DNA of 64,000 nt from Gimesia aquarii (GCF_007748195.1 NZ_CP037920.1:2853501-2917500); one strand, 5' to 3'. Counted from the first letter of the stretch, positions 41,545 to 50,806 are shown. Notes: generated from the sequence alone by a model not told the origin. Numbers and translations are program-made.

Positions 41545-43245
41545 ATGACTTCTCACCAAGTCAAATTATTTGACAATTACTTAGCGAGACAGATTTTAAA
41601 ATTTAGTATAGATGTGTCAGTAGCGATTGATGAATTGGGTGTAATACTTATGGCCAGTGAATCAGTCTCTCGAGTGTTTGGGTGGCAACCAGACGAAATC
41701 GTGGGAGAAAATATCCGTGTTTTTGCTTCTGAATCCCAGTTGAAACAGTTTGATCAGTTTTTAGCGCAATGCCTCGGTTCTGAAAATGAAAATTCGATTG
41801 GTCATGCACATCAATTCAAAGGAATCCATAAAGGAGGTTCCTACATTGCCTGTGAGATAACCGTATGGCGTGATGATGATTCTCATAGACAGAAACGTTA
41901 TATATGTATTATCAGAGATATTACTGAGCATTTGAAATCAAAAAACAAATTAGGTGAGTACTTAGAGCGGCTCAAGCAATCTCGTAAACAACTCAAAAGA
42001 AAAATTCATGAACTTAAGTCAGCTCAGAAGGTTGTTGCACAGGCCAACCAGGCAAAAAGTGAATTTTTAGCAAACATGAGTCATGAAGTTCGCACTCCAA
42101 TGACTGCTATCTTGGGGTATTCTGAAGCATTAAAAGAAAAACTTGATTCGAAAGATAATCTCGAGTTTATCGACATTATTCAAAAAAATGGATCACACCT
42201 TTTACAGGTGATTAACGATATTCTTGATATTTCAAAGATCGAGATGGGAAATTTTGAGATTATGAAAGTCGACTTTTCCCCGACGAAGATCTTGCAGGAA
42301 ATCGTTGATGAATTCGAATCGCAAGCCTCACAAAAAGGTCTTAATCTCTACACAAGATATCATGATTTGATTCCTTCCTCAATTCAATCTGATCCATTGA
42401 GGATGAAGCAGGTTCTGATGAATCTAGTGAGCAATGCCATAAAATTTACTGAAGCTGGGAGCATTTATCTTGAGATTCGAATGTTAAGCCGATCTAAAAA
42501 TGATAGGCTGTTGCAATATATCGTGACTGACACGGGGATTGGAATTCCTAAGGAAAAATTGAAATATATCTTCGAGCCTTTTGCTCAGGTTGATAGTTCC
42601 ACTTCAAGGAATTATGGAGGGACAGGGGTAGGGCTGACTCTTAGTCATAAGCTCGTTCAATTACTAGGTGGAAATTTGTCTGTTCAATCAACTGTGAATC
42701 AAGGAAGTGTATTTACAGTTACCCTCAATGCAGACGAAAAAAATATTTCTACACAAAATAATATATCGAATCAAAAATTCTGCTCGCGTGGCACTGTTAG
42801 GAGAGTTGAATACAATCACGATAATAAAAACGTCTCCCAAGATGCGAAAGCTAAAATTCTACTAGTTGATGACACAAAAGAAATTCGAAAATTATTCAGT
42901 TATATGTTGAATAAAATGGGCTTGGAAGTTGTTACAGCATCAAACGGAAAAGAAGCGGTTGATTTGGTGCATGAAGCGACTATAAAAAAGGATTTTTATC
43001 ATGTGATATTAATGGACATGCAAATGCCAGTGATGAACGGATACGAAGCAACGCAGTTACTCAGAGCTCAAAAGAATCAGATACCAATTATTGCTATTAC
43101 AGCTCATACACTCGTTTCTGACAGAGAAAAATGTCTCGCCGCAGGCTGTACTGAATATCTAAGCAAGCCCATTAAATATGAAGTGCTGCGTGAAGTAGTG
43201 CATCGCTATTTACCGCAAAAAGCAGGAATAATACTTTCAAACTAA
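41545..43245 (+). CDS. Hybrid sensor histidine kinase (PAS-HisKA-HATPase-REC)
   Basis: A 566-residue protein from the ATG at 41545, with AAGGG 6 nt upstream. No membrane segments are visible, so it is cytoplasmic. A PAS domain (about residues 20-140; GVILMASESVSRVFGWQPDEIVG, then the C-terminal strand IIRDITEHLK) leads into a coiled-coil linker, the H-box SEFLANMSHEVRTPMTAILG (about 175), N-box LMNLVSNAIKFTEAG, and the G-boxes DTGIGIPKEKL and GGTGVGLTLSHKL. A C-terminal receiver keeps VDDTKEIRKL, Asp in ILMDMQMPVMNG and the KPIK Lys. It could pass phosphate by relay, but no Hpt gene is in the window. It sits between the FixJ-like regulator and the FixL-like kinase. Confidence 0.93.
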   Translation: MTSHQVKLFDNYLARQILKFSIDVSVAIDELGVILMASESVSRVFGWQPDEIVGENIRVFASESQLKQFDQFLAQCLGSENENSIGHAHQFKGIHKGGSYIACEITVWRDDDSHRQKRYICIIRDITEHLKSKNKLGEYLERLKQSRKQLKRKIHELKSAQKVVAQANQAKSEFLANMSHEVRTPMTAILGYSEALKEKLDSKDNLEFIDIIQKNGSHLLQVINDILDISKIEMGNFEIMKVDFSPTKILQEIVDEFESQASQKGLNLYTRYHDLIPSSIQSDPLRMKQVLMNLVSNAIKFTEAGSIYLEIRMLSRSKNDRLLQYIVTDTGIGIPKEKLKYIFEPFAQVDSSTSRNYGGTGVGLTLSHKLVQLLGGNLSVQSTVNQGSVFTVTLNADEKNISTQNNISNQKFCSRGTVRRVEYNHDNKNVSQDAKAKILLVDDTKEIRKLFSYMLNKMGLEVVTASNGKEAVDLVHEATIKKDFYHVILMDMQMPVMNGYEATQLLRAQKNQIPIIAITAHTLVSDREKCLAAGCTEYLSKPIKYEVLREVVHRYLPQKAGIILSN

Positions 43246-43340
43246 AGAGCAGGTGCCTGTCTTAACTGTTTTAAGATCTGGTTCTAATACTCACAGAGAA
43301 GCATGTTCTATTACGAACAAGGTCCATTTCTAGCTATGAT

Positions 43341-45917
43341 CTATTCCTTTTTTGATTGAGATGCTGGTAGAGAAATGTAAAAAGTGGTACCTCTTCTTTT
43401 GTTCGGACTAAACCACATTTTTCCACCAGATGCTTCTATCAAAGAACGACTTAAAGACAGACCAATTCCAAGCCCTTCTTTTTTGCTTGTTGTAAATGGA
43501 GTGAAAAGCCGATCTACGAATTGAGCTGGAATACCTTCTCCCGTATCTGTAACAGAAATCAAAATCATAGAGTCGTCAGCAGATGAAAGCGTAATAGTTA
43601 AAACTCTTGGTAATCCTGTATCTTCCATTGCTTCAGCCGCATTTTTAAATAAATTCACGAGCACTTGCTCAATCTGAACACGATCCGCATAGACCGTAGC
43701 AAATTTTTTATCAGATGTGATCTTCACTTGGATTTGTCTTAAGCGTAATTCGTAATTGATTAACTGAAGTGCGCTTTGAATACTGGTATGTACGTTAAAC
43801 AAAAATGGTTGTTGTTTTCGCTTTCCAGCTAATAATTTTAATCTGCGTACAATTTCGCCTGAACGCAACGATTGTGCTTCTATTTTACTTAGTAGTTCAG
43901 TTACGTCCTGACCCTTTTCTAATAAAATTTTCATAGAAGAACTATAGTTGGAAATTGCGGTCAGTGGTTGATTAAGCTCATGTGATATGCCCGCAGCCAG
44001 TTCTCCCATTACTGCCAAGCGTGAGGCGTGAGCAAGTTCATCACGGTACTCCTGTGCCATTCTATTTGCTTCATATCTTTCTGTCACATCTTGAACAGTC
44101 CCATACAGAAGCAGTGTCTCTCCATCTGTGTTTTTTTTCAGTGCAGCTTGCTCATACACATGCCGTACCTCTCCATCTGACCGAATGATTCGATGTTCAA
44201 TACTGAATGGAGAGTCGTTTTGCAGAGTATTAGTGACAACCTGATTAACGAGTTCTCGATCATCTGGATGAACAATTTGAAGAAATGCTTCATAGTTAGG
44301 TTGAAACTGTGATTCATTTAAATCAAAAATACGATAAACTTCTTCTGACCACCACACAGTATCGTCTTGAACATTCCATTCCCAGCTTCCAACATGAGCT
44401 AGTCTTTGTGATTCAAAAAGTCGGGCGTGTGTATTTTTCGTTTGAATATCAATGTTTTTTTGATCATTGATATCTTGAATAACGACCACGATTTCATCAT
44501 CAAGGTAGGGGTGAAGACGAGCTTGAAACCAGCGGTTTTGCTCATCGACTTTCAATCGATAATCGAAAGAAGTTGTTTGCTTGGTTTTACTGAGTTCCAG
44601 AATTGCCGCTTCAAATTTTTGAGCGACATGTTTAGGTGAAATGTCCTGTACTTTTTTATTAAGGAATTGTTCAGGCGACAGAATTAAATTTATGTTTTCG
44701 CCACTTTCGTAGCCTGCAATTGTACCATTATTTTTTATGTGAAAGATTAAGTCAGGAATTGCTTTGAGTATGGTTTGAAGCTGTTCATTTTTTTTAATGA
44801 TTTCTTTTTCTGCGATCAAACGATCTGTAATATCAACTGCTGAGCTGATGATTTGTATGACTTTACCTTCAGCGTTATAGAGCGGGCTGAATGTGATATC
44901 AAGGCTCATCTTTTTTTCATCTGCCAATTTTACTTGTGTATCAAAACGGACTGTTTCTCCTGCTGTTGCTCGATGCATTGCTTGTTTTAATCGTTGTTGT
45001 ACTTCAACAGAGTAGGACCACAAGTCGGTTTCCCAAAAAAAATTACCAATTATGTCTGATTTTTTTAGTTTTACTGCATCAAGTAGCGACTGATTGGCTT
45101 CAAGAATAATTCCATCAATTGAATAGACTCCAACAAAAATAATTAAAGTGTCAAGGATGTTGTGCCTTCGGCACAGCACTGCTTTCTGTTCATGCTCTAT
45201 CTGTTTTTCTTCTGGGATATCCTGCTTGGAATTTGCATCGATTTGAAATGACTCTGAAATCTGATTCACTGAGTTGGTGTTCAATGAAGTTTGGGGAGAA
45301 CCTGATTCTATAATGTCTATACCCAAGTAGAGATTTGCAACAACTTGGTTTGCATCATTGATGAGAGGTGTTGAATGCCACTCGAGTTCCCGATAGTTTA
45401 CTTTGCTTTTATTTGCGGTAAGATTCTGTATTTCTGCGTTTAATGTTACATTGTCAAGTACTTGATTTGCAGAACCCGATAGCATTTTGAATTGATGATT
45501 TAACCAATCAAACTTTCGAGGGGGTTCTGTGATGGAAACTGCTAGAGAGCAGCTTTCAAAAAAAGATCGTAATTGAATCTGGAGCTCATTTTTGAACCGA
45601 GACTGTCGTAAAAAAATAATTCCACTCATTGCAGTTAGCCAGATCATGAACAGTGATATGGCGCGATTTTCCCAAGTGAACTGAGGAGCTTCGACTCCTA
45701 AATCTGGAAAAGTACGAGAGAGTGTGAGTGCCGAACAAATACTGGCAGTAAGTAAGAGTGCCCATTTTCGCTGGTAGCTAATGACAAGGACGATCACCAC
45801 AGTATAGAAGATCGGGGTCGCTATATTTGATGATACATGGAAGTCCATGAGAAAAATAAGAAGTGTGAGAATTATGATTACACCAAGATGCCGGAAACTC
45901 TGTTGCTGTATGCGCAT
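43341..45917 (-). CDS. FixL-like multi-PAS sensor histidine kinase
   Basis: An 858-residue membrane kinase. Four hydrophobic helices lie within residues 10-110, then a series of PAS domains (about 125-210, 260-390, 395-490, 510-620; clear ends such as VDITDRLIAEKE, VIQDINDQKN and TVQDVTERYE), and a DHp with RLAVMGELAAGISHELNQPLTAISNY, where the His lies in SHELNQP as in FixL/TtrS. The ATPase domain has LVNLFKNAAEAM, DTGEGIPAQF and GLGIGLSLSRSL. This H-box class usually works with FixJ-type regulators, so the gene at 40491 is the likely partner. No haem-binding PAS feature can be claimed. It is convergent with the hybrid kinase. Confidence 0.92.
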   Translation of the reverse strand: MRIQQQSFRHLGVIIILTLLIFLMDFHVSSNIATPIFYTVVIVLVISYQRKWALLLTASICSALTLSRTFPDLGVEAPQFTWENRAISLFMIWLTAMSGIIFLRQSRFKNELQIQLRSFFESCSLAVSITEPPRKFDWLNHQFKMLSGSANQVLDNVTLNAEIQNLTANKSKVNYRELEWHSTPLINDANQVVANLYLGIDIIESGSPQTSLNTNSVNQISESFQIDANSKQDIPEEKQIEHEQKAVLCRRHNILDTLIIFVGVYSIDGIILEANQSLLDAVKLKKSDIIGNFFWETDLWSYSVEVQQRLKQAMHRATAGETVRFDTQVKLADEKKMSLDITFSPLYNAEGKVIQIISSAVDITDRLIAEKEIIKKNEQLQTILKAIPDLIFHIKNNGTIAGYESGENINLILSPEQFLNKKVQDISPKHVAQKFEAAILELSKTKQTTSFDYRLKVDEQNRWFQARLHPYLDDEIVVVIQDINDQKNIDIQTKNTHARLFESQRLAHVGSWEWNVQDDTVWWSEEVYRIFDLNESQFQPNYEAFLQIVHPDDRELVNQVVTNTLQNDSPFSIEHRIIRSDGEVRHVYEQAALKKNTDGETLLLYGTVQDVTERYEANRMAQEYRDELAHASRLAVMGELAAGISHELNQPLTAISNYSSSMKILLEKGQDVTELLSKIEAQSLRSGEIVRRLKLLAGKRKQQPFLFNVHTSIQSALQLINYELRLRQIQVKITSDKKFATVYADRVQIEQVLVNLFKNAAEAMEDTGLPRVLTITLSSADDSMILISVTDTGEGIPAQFVDRLFTPFTTSKKEGLGIGLSLSRSLIEASGGKMWFSPNKRRGTTFYISLPASQSKKE

Positions 45918-45987
45918 TAGCTATCCCTGTTTAATGAGCGAAGCAGAATGAATTTCATTCAAAGAAATTCATTTACATTTTTAGCTG

Positions 45988-46024
45988 GTCTGATTTTGGG
46001 GTATGCCTGAAGTACCAATCAGAC
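45988..46024. promoter_or_regulatory. Inverted-repeat hairpin upstream of FixL-like kinase
   Basis: GTCTGATT (45988-45995) and AATCAGAC (46017-46024) are perfect 8-bp inverted repeats. Inside, GGTA (46000-46003) also pairs with TACC (46013-46016). It lies 70 bp before the kinase start and 160 bp past the small gene at 46187. No T-run is present, so a regulatory or mRNA-end role is equally possible. Confidence 0.4.
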
Positions 46025-46186
46025 TTTGGGACAGAGATATTTTATTATGCCTATTCTAGACCAATTGATAAACCCCGCATTTTTGAAAATAGGCGAAATT
46101 CTCTACCAGCGATCAGCTTTCTTTACAAAGCAAGACAACCAAAAATCTCGACGCGCATGGAATCACATGGCCGCGTCTGTTTGATT

Positions 46187-46534
46187 TTAGAGCTCGGCAT
46201 CCGGTGGGCTAAGAATGAGTGCGTCACCACTGATGTATTTGAGGTCTTCAGGTTCTGGTAAATGAGCAGTTGATTCTCCAGGACACCATCTGTAGGGGGC
46301 AAGGTTGGTGGATCTCGAATTACGACTCCATATCCAGCCAGTATAGATCCAATCAGGTGCTTGGGAACTACAGAATGTGTTATGAGAGCAGACCGAATAG
46401 ATAGGGGGCGAATCGATGTTAATCTTGTTTTGAATCATTCGATTATTTGTCATGCCAAAAACTTGTGATGGCAGAGATACATAACAGAAGAAAGCGAGTA
46501 TGAAGATCAGCTTTGATCTAGCTTGTAAAAACAT
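46187..46534 (-). CDS. Small secreted protein of unknown function
   Basis: A 115-residue protein with a clear signal peptide (basic start, ILAFFCYVSLPSQVFG). The mature part is rich in aromatic residues and has three cysteines outside the signal (YSVC, FCSS, RWCPGE), with a DWIYTGWIWSRN centre and an acidic Leu/Pro tail. I recognise no family. The start ATG at 46532-46534 and intact frame argue that it is real, but it has no operon partner. Its possible role in the cell envelope is unknown. Confidence 0.6.
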   Translation of the reverse strand: MFLQARSKLIFILAFFCYVSLPSQVFGMTNNRMIQNKINIDSPPIYSVCSHNTFCSSQAPDWIYTGWIWSRNSRSTNLAPYRWCPGESTAHLPEPEDLKYISGDALILSPPDAEL

Positions 46535-46776
46535 GAACTGTTCTTTCCTGAAACGATCATAGAATCTTTTATCTCTTCATTATATTTGTTCCGGAATGAC
46601 AGAAAAACCGCAATTTGTACGTCGTACAAGTGTGAAAATCGCTTTAAATAGGGTTTTAAAAACGGGTAAGATTACACAGGAGCGTCTAATTCAACTATGA
46701 TTAGCTTTGGAAAAAGAAGACCAGATTTCGGTCAGATGAGTGAGTCTAAGAAGAGGCATTGTAAATGCACTGTATA

Positions 46777-46861
46777 TAGCCGAGGCGGGACTCGAACCCG
46801 CACGCCCTTTACGGACCCGGGATTTTAAGTCCCGTGCGTCTGCCAATTCCGCCACTCGGCC
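46777..46861 (-). tRNA. tRNA-Leu(TAA)
   Basis: Read on the minus strand, 85 nt fold as a class II tRNA. The acceptor stem GGCCGAG pairs with CTCGGCT (first pair G-U, as in E. coli tRNA-Leu), with discriminator A. The anticodon stem GGGAC/GTCCC-type arm holds loop CTTAAAA with anticodon TAA, the long variable arm is present (GGGTCCGTAAAGGGCGT region), and the T arm is GCGGGTTCGAGTCCCGC. CCA is not encoded. Confidence 0.96.
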
Positions 46862-46986
46862 TAACAGTTAAGTGTTTATAATCAAATGTTTTATGGCTTG
46901 CAAGTGAAGGACACCTAAATTAATACTGCCAAAAACCCAAAGTGTTTTATCAGGATTAGCTTGCGGAGACACAATATAAACGAAAA

Positions 46987-47370
46987 TTAATAGGTTTCAT
47001 CGACAAGCCCACGAGCGCGACGTCGACGTCGGCGGCGGTGTAACCAGCGTTCGCCATCTTCTGCTTCGGAAAAGAAGGAGCCTGCCAGTAAGCGATAGAA
47101 GAATAAGAGAACGAACGCCCCACCTGTGGCGGCTAGAAAACCAACAGTACTGATTGGAGTGACTCGGGCACCGTCCCAGAAAAACATCAATGTGCCACAT
47201 CCAACGACACTACCACCAATCCCCATTAGCAATGTACTCACAGCCCCACCTGGGTCTTTACCGGGCATAATGGCTTTCGCTGCTAAACCAACTAAAGTTC
47301 CGAATCCTACCCAGACTAACATTTCATTGATAGCCTCTTGTAGAATTTTGGTGGTGTTGTCATCAAACAT
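46987..47370 (-). CDS. GlsB/YeaQ/YmgE-type small membrane protein
   Basis: A 127-residue protein with three hydrophobic helices (about 17-35, 45-65, 75-95). The GFGTLVGLAAKAIMPGKDPGG part, then LLMGIGGSVVGCGTLMF, fits the transglycosylase-associated/GlsB-YeaQ family. The tail is unusual: an acidic patch EAEDGE and then HRRRRRRRARG, an Arg-rich run that should stay in the cytoplasm and bind nucleic acid or phospholipid. The family is stress-linked in other bacteria but its molecular role is unknown. The gene stands alone, minus strand, between tRNA-Leu and the DapA-like gene. Confidence 0.8.
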   Translation of the reverse strand: MFDDNTTKILQEAINEMLVWVGFGTLVGLAAKAIMPGKDPGGAVSTLLMGIGGSVVGCGTLMFFWDGARVTPISTVGFLAATGGAFVLLFFYRLLAGSFFSEAEDGERWLHRRRRRRRARGLVDETY

Positions 47371-47635
47371 TTTGACGGTCCTTCGTCGGTAAATGCTTAT
47401 ACAGATATGGTTTACAATTATTTGTTTGGTTTGGTAGGTCTATATTGAGAGAAGACGCGTTAATTAACCGGTTTTATCATTATCGTCAACCCCGGCCTAA
47501 AACTTGGGCTATGGATGATCGAATTAGCTTTGATTAAAGTTTATTTCTATTTTACAATCAGGCTCACTCGTATTTAACCTGAATCCTGACACGGACAGAA
47601 AAGAAAGTTTCTACTTACTTAAAGGAGTTACACAG

Positions 47636-48697
47636 TTACCCGCTAAGCCAATCATCGAGATGTTCTGCTACAAAAGTATCATCATTCAGGTGAGGATAGG
47701 CTTGATAAATTCTATCGATTTCTGCTGCCTGCCCAGGGCTGAGGTTTTCTTTGGGGTTTAAACACCAGATTCCTTCCAGCAGTCCCTGACGTCTGAGGAT
47801 TTCATGAATGCCGGGTATACAACCCTGATAGCAATTGGCCACGTCAAACAACACGGCATTGCAGTCTGTGACTTCGGTATTGCGGTGGAGTATAGAGAGT
47901 GGAATCGCTGTTTCTGATGCGGCGACATGCTGACATTTTTTGAGAATTTCGACAGCCTTTTGTGTCCAGACAGCCCAGTGCCCAAGCAGCCCACCGACGA
48001 TGCGACGTTCTATCAGTTTCCCTTCTACTTGAAAACGAAAAGGAGTGATTAGATCAAGAACAATGTTATCATCATTTCCTGTATATAAGGCGATATCTTC
48101 GCGTCCTGATTCTATGACTGCACGGATCACGTCAAGCGTATGATATCGATTAAAAGGTGCCATTTTGATCGCAGCGACATTTTCAATTTCACAAAATCGA
48201 CGCCAGAAAGAATAAGGCAACAAGCGACCGCCTACATCTGGCTGTAGATAAAAACCAAAGACAGGCATGATTTCAGAGACTGCTTTGCAATGGTTGATCA
48301 GTTTGTTTTCATCTACGGATTTTAGCGCTGACAGGCTAAGCAGACCAAAGTGATAACCTGCATCTCTAGCAATAGCTGCTTCCCTGGTAGCCTGACTTGT
48401 TTCTCCACAGATGCCAGCGATACGTAACAGAGGAGCCACCCTAGTCTTGTCTGCACGATTCATTTCTTCTGCCGCAAGCTCTAAGACAGGTTGAAAGAGA
48501 TCAATGCCCGGCTCTCGAATTTCAAATTGTGTCGTATGCACTCCGACAGCCAGTCCGCCAACTCCGCTGGCAATATAGTACCGCGAAAGAGCTCTTTGTC
48601 GGCGTTCATCAAGTTTGCGCGCAGATGTCAGAGCCAGTGGGTGTGCAGGGATTGCGGTTCCTTGCTGCAAAGTTCGTGTGGTAAGAGATGAGTTCAC
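47636..48697 (-). CDS. DapA/dihydrodipicolinate synthase-family protein
   Basis: About 353 residues from a GTG at 48695-48697, which has AGGAA at a good distance; a TTG at 48742 is also open but lacks a ribosome site. The TIM-barrel family features are present: GVGGLAVGVHTTQF (the G-G-x-x-x-G-T-T/S-like loop), VFGFYLQPDVGG with the conserved Tyr, and AIKMAPFNRYHTL with the Schiff-base Lys (about 178). The family covers lyases and aldolases for keto acids, such as 2-keto-3-deoxy sugars, besides true DapA. Its size is larger than DapA (about 290 aa). It follows the epimerase gene with almost no gap, so the two probably act in one pathway of sugar-acid breakdown. Confidence 0.82.
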   Translation of the reverse strand: MNSSLTTRTLQQGTAIPAHPLALTSARKLDERRQRALSRYYIASGVGGLAVGVHTTQFEIREPGIDLFQPVLELAAEEMNRADKTRVAPLLRIAGICGETSQATREAAIARDAGYHFGLLSLSALKSVDENKLINHCKAVSEIMPVFGFYLQPDVGGRLLPYSFWRRFCEIENVAAIKMAPFNRYHTLDVIRAVIESGREDIALYTGNDDNIVLDLITPFRFQVEGKLIERRIVGGLLGHWAVWTQKAVEILKKCQHVAASETAIPLSILHRNTEVTDCNAVLFDVANCYQGCIPGIHEILRRQGLLEGIWCLNPKENLSPGQAAEIDRIYQAYPHLNDDTFVAEHLDDWLSG

Positions 48698-48748
48698 AAT
48701 CCAGATTTCCTGCGTATCGAAGCGTAAGGAGTTTTGTTTCAAATTATT

Positions 48749-49786
48749 CTAAAATTTGCCACTGCGCGATTCGAAATGGGTAGGTTTGCCAAGCAAAGGG
48801 CGTTCGTGTTGTATCCAGTCTGCAATCCAACCAATAATTTGGTCGACTTCGACCAAGGGGTCGCCATAACGTTGGTGCCCGTATTGGCCGTTATTGAGTA
48901 AGGCGTCTTGCGATTCAGTTCCGTTAAACTGAGGGGGTTTGCCGAACAAACTTCCAAATCGTTCGCTGATTTCTCGGACACTAAGAATTTGCGGGCCGGC
49001 GACATTCAAAAAAGCAGGGGGGGATGTATCATCGGGCATCGAACAGAGCGTCATGGCATTGGCATCTCCTTGCCAGATCACGTTGACGTATCCCATTGAA
49101 ATATCAATAGTTTTTTCCCGATAAACCTGTTGGGCAATATCGACGAGAACACCATAGCGACATTCGGTCGCGTAGTTCAGGCGAATGAGAGTCATGGGAA
49201 TTTTGAGCGTGCGGCTGAAATGTTCAAACATTCGCTCACGCCCTAGACAGCTCATCGCATATTCACCGGTAGGATTAGGCTTGTCTGTTTCAATCGATCC
49301 ATTCCCTGATGCATCCACAAGCCCGTAAACATTACCCGTTGAAAAGGCCGTAATCTGGCTATTCTGATATTTGTTACAGACGAGAGCAGGAAGATAGGTG
49401 TTCATGGCCCAAGTGAGCGGTTCATTGCCTGTCGCCCCAAATTTCATGCCTGCCATGTAAATTACATTAGGGACATCAGGTAAGCTGTTGATAAAATTGA
49501 CGTCAAGCAAATCGCCTTTCAACGTTTCAATCCCCAAATCTTCTAAAGGTTGTCTGCTTGATTCATCTGAGAAACGACTCACACCGATGAGACGTCGTTG
49601 AATGCCTGCTTCCTGGTCTCCTCGAATGATCATCCGCGCCAACGTCGGTCCCATTTTTCCTGCAATTCCAAGTAAAATCAAATCACCTTTGGTTTGTTCC
49701 AGTGCTTTAATTACTTGAGGAGTAGGGCGACTTAGGAGTTCTTCTAGTTTTTGTACATTCTCAATCGTGTTTGGAAAGTCTTGCAT
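48749..49786 (-). CDS. NAD-dependent epimerase/dehydratase family protein
   Basis: A 345-residue Rossmann-fold enzyme. The nucleotide motif GIAGKMGPTLA (about 40-50) is a variant of GxxGxxG. The Ser/Thr of the active site is in AFSTGNVYG (about 147-155). The usual Tyr-x-x-x-Lys is YAMSC (176-180), so the catalytic Lys is replaced by Cys. That could mean a changed reaction or a regulatory role, though close relatives may share it. The ribose-binding GDLLDVNF segment supports a nicotinamide cofactor. It directly precedes the DapA-family gene. The ATG is at 49784-49786. The sugar substrate is unknown. Confidence 0.82.
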   Translation of the reverse strand: MQDFPNTIENVQKLEELLSRPTPQVIKALEQTKGDLILLGIAGKMGPTLARMIIRGDQEAGIQRRLIGVSRFSDESSRQPLEDLGIETLKGDLLDVNFINSLPDVPNVIYMAGMKFGATGNEPLTWAMNTYLPALVCNKYQNSQITAFSTGNVYGLVDASGNGSIETDKPNPTGEYAMSCLGRERMFEHFSRTLKIPMTLIRLNYATECRYGVLVDIAQQVYREKTIDISMGYVNVIWQGDANAMTLCSMPDDTSPPAFLNVAGPQILSVREISERFGSLFGKPPQFNGTESQDALLNNGQYGHQRYGDPLVEVDQIIGWIADWIQHERPLLGKPTHFESRSGKF

Positions 49787-49896
49787 GGTTCTATATCTAA
49801 TGTAATGAAGTTAAGTCAGAATAAGGAACTTGAGTAATCGTTCAGATATCTCATTATTATGATAGTTTGGCGTTAGAATTGGAAATCAATCAAACT

Positions 49897-50433
49897 TTAA
49901 TGAGGCGGTATCTCGCAAGCAAGAAGTTGATCCCAGTCAGGCAAGTCTGCCGAGTTTTCTGAGAAGTGGCTGGCAACAACTTTCCCTTTGTCAAAAACTA
50001 AGGCGGCACCCAGTTGTTGAATATCATTACCTGGAATTCCAGGTAAGTATCCAGAAAGGACCGTGGTTTTAAAGCCAGACCACCAGATAGCAGGTCCAAT
50101 CGTCTCAGCCAAGTTGCCTCTTTTGACCTGAAACAGCTCATAGAGTTTTCGTTCCGGGTCGCTGAAAGTTTCTACGTTTTGCAGTTGATAACGGGCCAGT
50201 AATCTGTTGGCTTGTTCTTGATACATCATGTGGACGATTGCCAGTTTCAGATTGCGCTCTTCGATTTTTTGAGAAAGTGTCCGTAGTTGAGCCAGCACTT
50301 GCCTGCAAAAGGGACAACCTCCGTGTCTCAGAAAAACGATAAGGACGGGATGAGCTTCCGACAATTCGACTAACGTTTTTCCTTGAGCTGATGGGAAAGC
50401 GGCAAGCGCTTGTTTAAGAGAATTTTGATTCAT
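49897..50433 (-). CDS. AhpC/TSA_2 (PRXL2/SelL-like) redox protein
   Basis: A 178-residue thioredoxin-fold protein. VFLRHGGCPFCRQVLAQLR (about 33-51) carries the CxxC pair that defines this peroxiredoxin-like family. The rest of the fold is complete, including FSDPERKLYELFQV and the GAALVFDKGKVVASHFSENSAD end. Such proteins are believed to reduce peroxides or thiols, but little is proven in bacteria. No signal peptide is present. It lies between the small membrane protein at 50531 and the epimerase, all on the minus strand. Confidence 0.88.
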   Translation of the reverse strand: MNQNSLKQALAAFPSAQGKTLVELSEAHPVLIVFLRHGGCPFCRQVLAQLRTLSQKIEERNLKLAIVHMMYQEQANRLLARYQLQNVETFSDPERKLYELFQVKRGNLAETIGPAIWWSGFKTTVLSGYLPGIPGNDIQQLGAALVFDKGKVVASHFSENSADLPDWDQLLACEIPPH

Positions 50434-50530
50434 AAATAACTCTTGAGCAGTATGATTCCATCTTTACGTAAAGTAGATGAAGATTTCTGATCTCATGCAA
50501 AAAAGTGCTTAGAGCAAAGGCTGCTTTAGC

Positions 50531-50806
50531 TTACCATAAAGCATGAGGATTTTCATGCTGGAAGTCCCTTATGTTTTGCACGGTAGTTTCAATCGTTTCG
50601 AGATCAGAATAAAACATCGCCGTTGGATCAATTTTTTTCTGTTCCAAAAAGTCGATATCCGATCGTAATGGTGGGATTTCCGCAGCCCGTGGTAGGATGA
50701 CGAGCCAGATTAGACTTAGAGAGGAAGTCAATAATAGGAATATCACCCATTGACGTTTTGAACGGCCGAGTCTATGAGGCTTTTGGAAAAATCGCGATGG
50801 TTTCAT
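50531..50806 (-). CDS. Small single-pass membrane protein of unknown function
   Basis: About 91 residues from the ATG at 50804-50806; an in-frame TTG would add four residues. A basic N-terminus (SRFFQKPHRLGRSKRQ) is followed by one membrane helix (about 20-42) and an acidic tail that contains ETTVQNIRDFQHENPHALW. It starts 35 bp after DUF1501 stops on the same strand, so it is probably co-transcribed with it. No domain is recognised. Confidence 0.6.
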   Translation of the reverse strand: MKPSRFFQKPHRLGRSKRQWVIFLLLTSSLSLIWLVILPRAAEIPPLRSDIDFLEQKKIDPTAMFYSDLETIETTVQNIRDFQHENPHALW

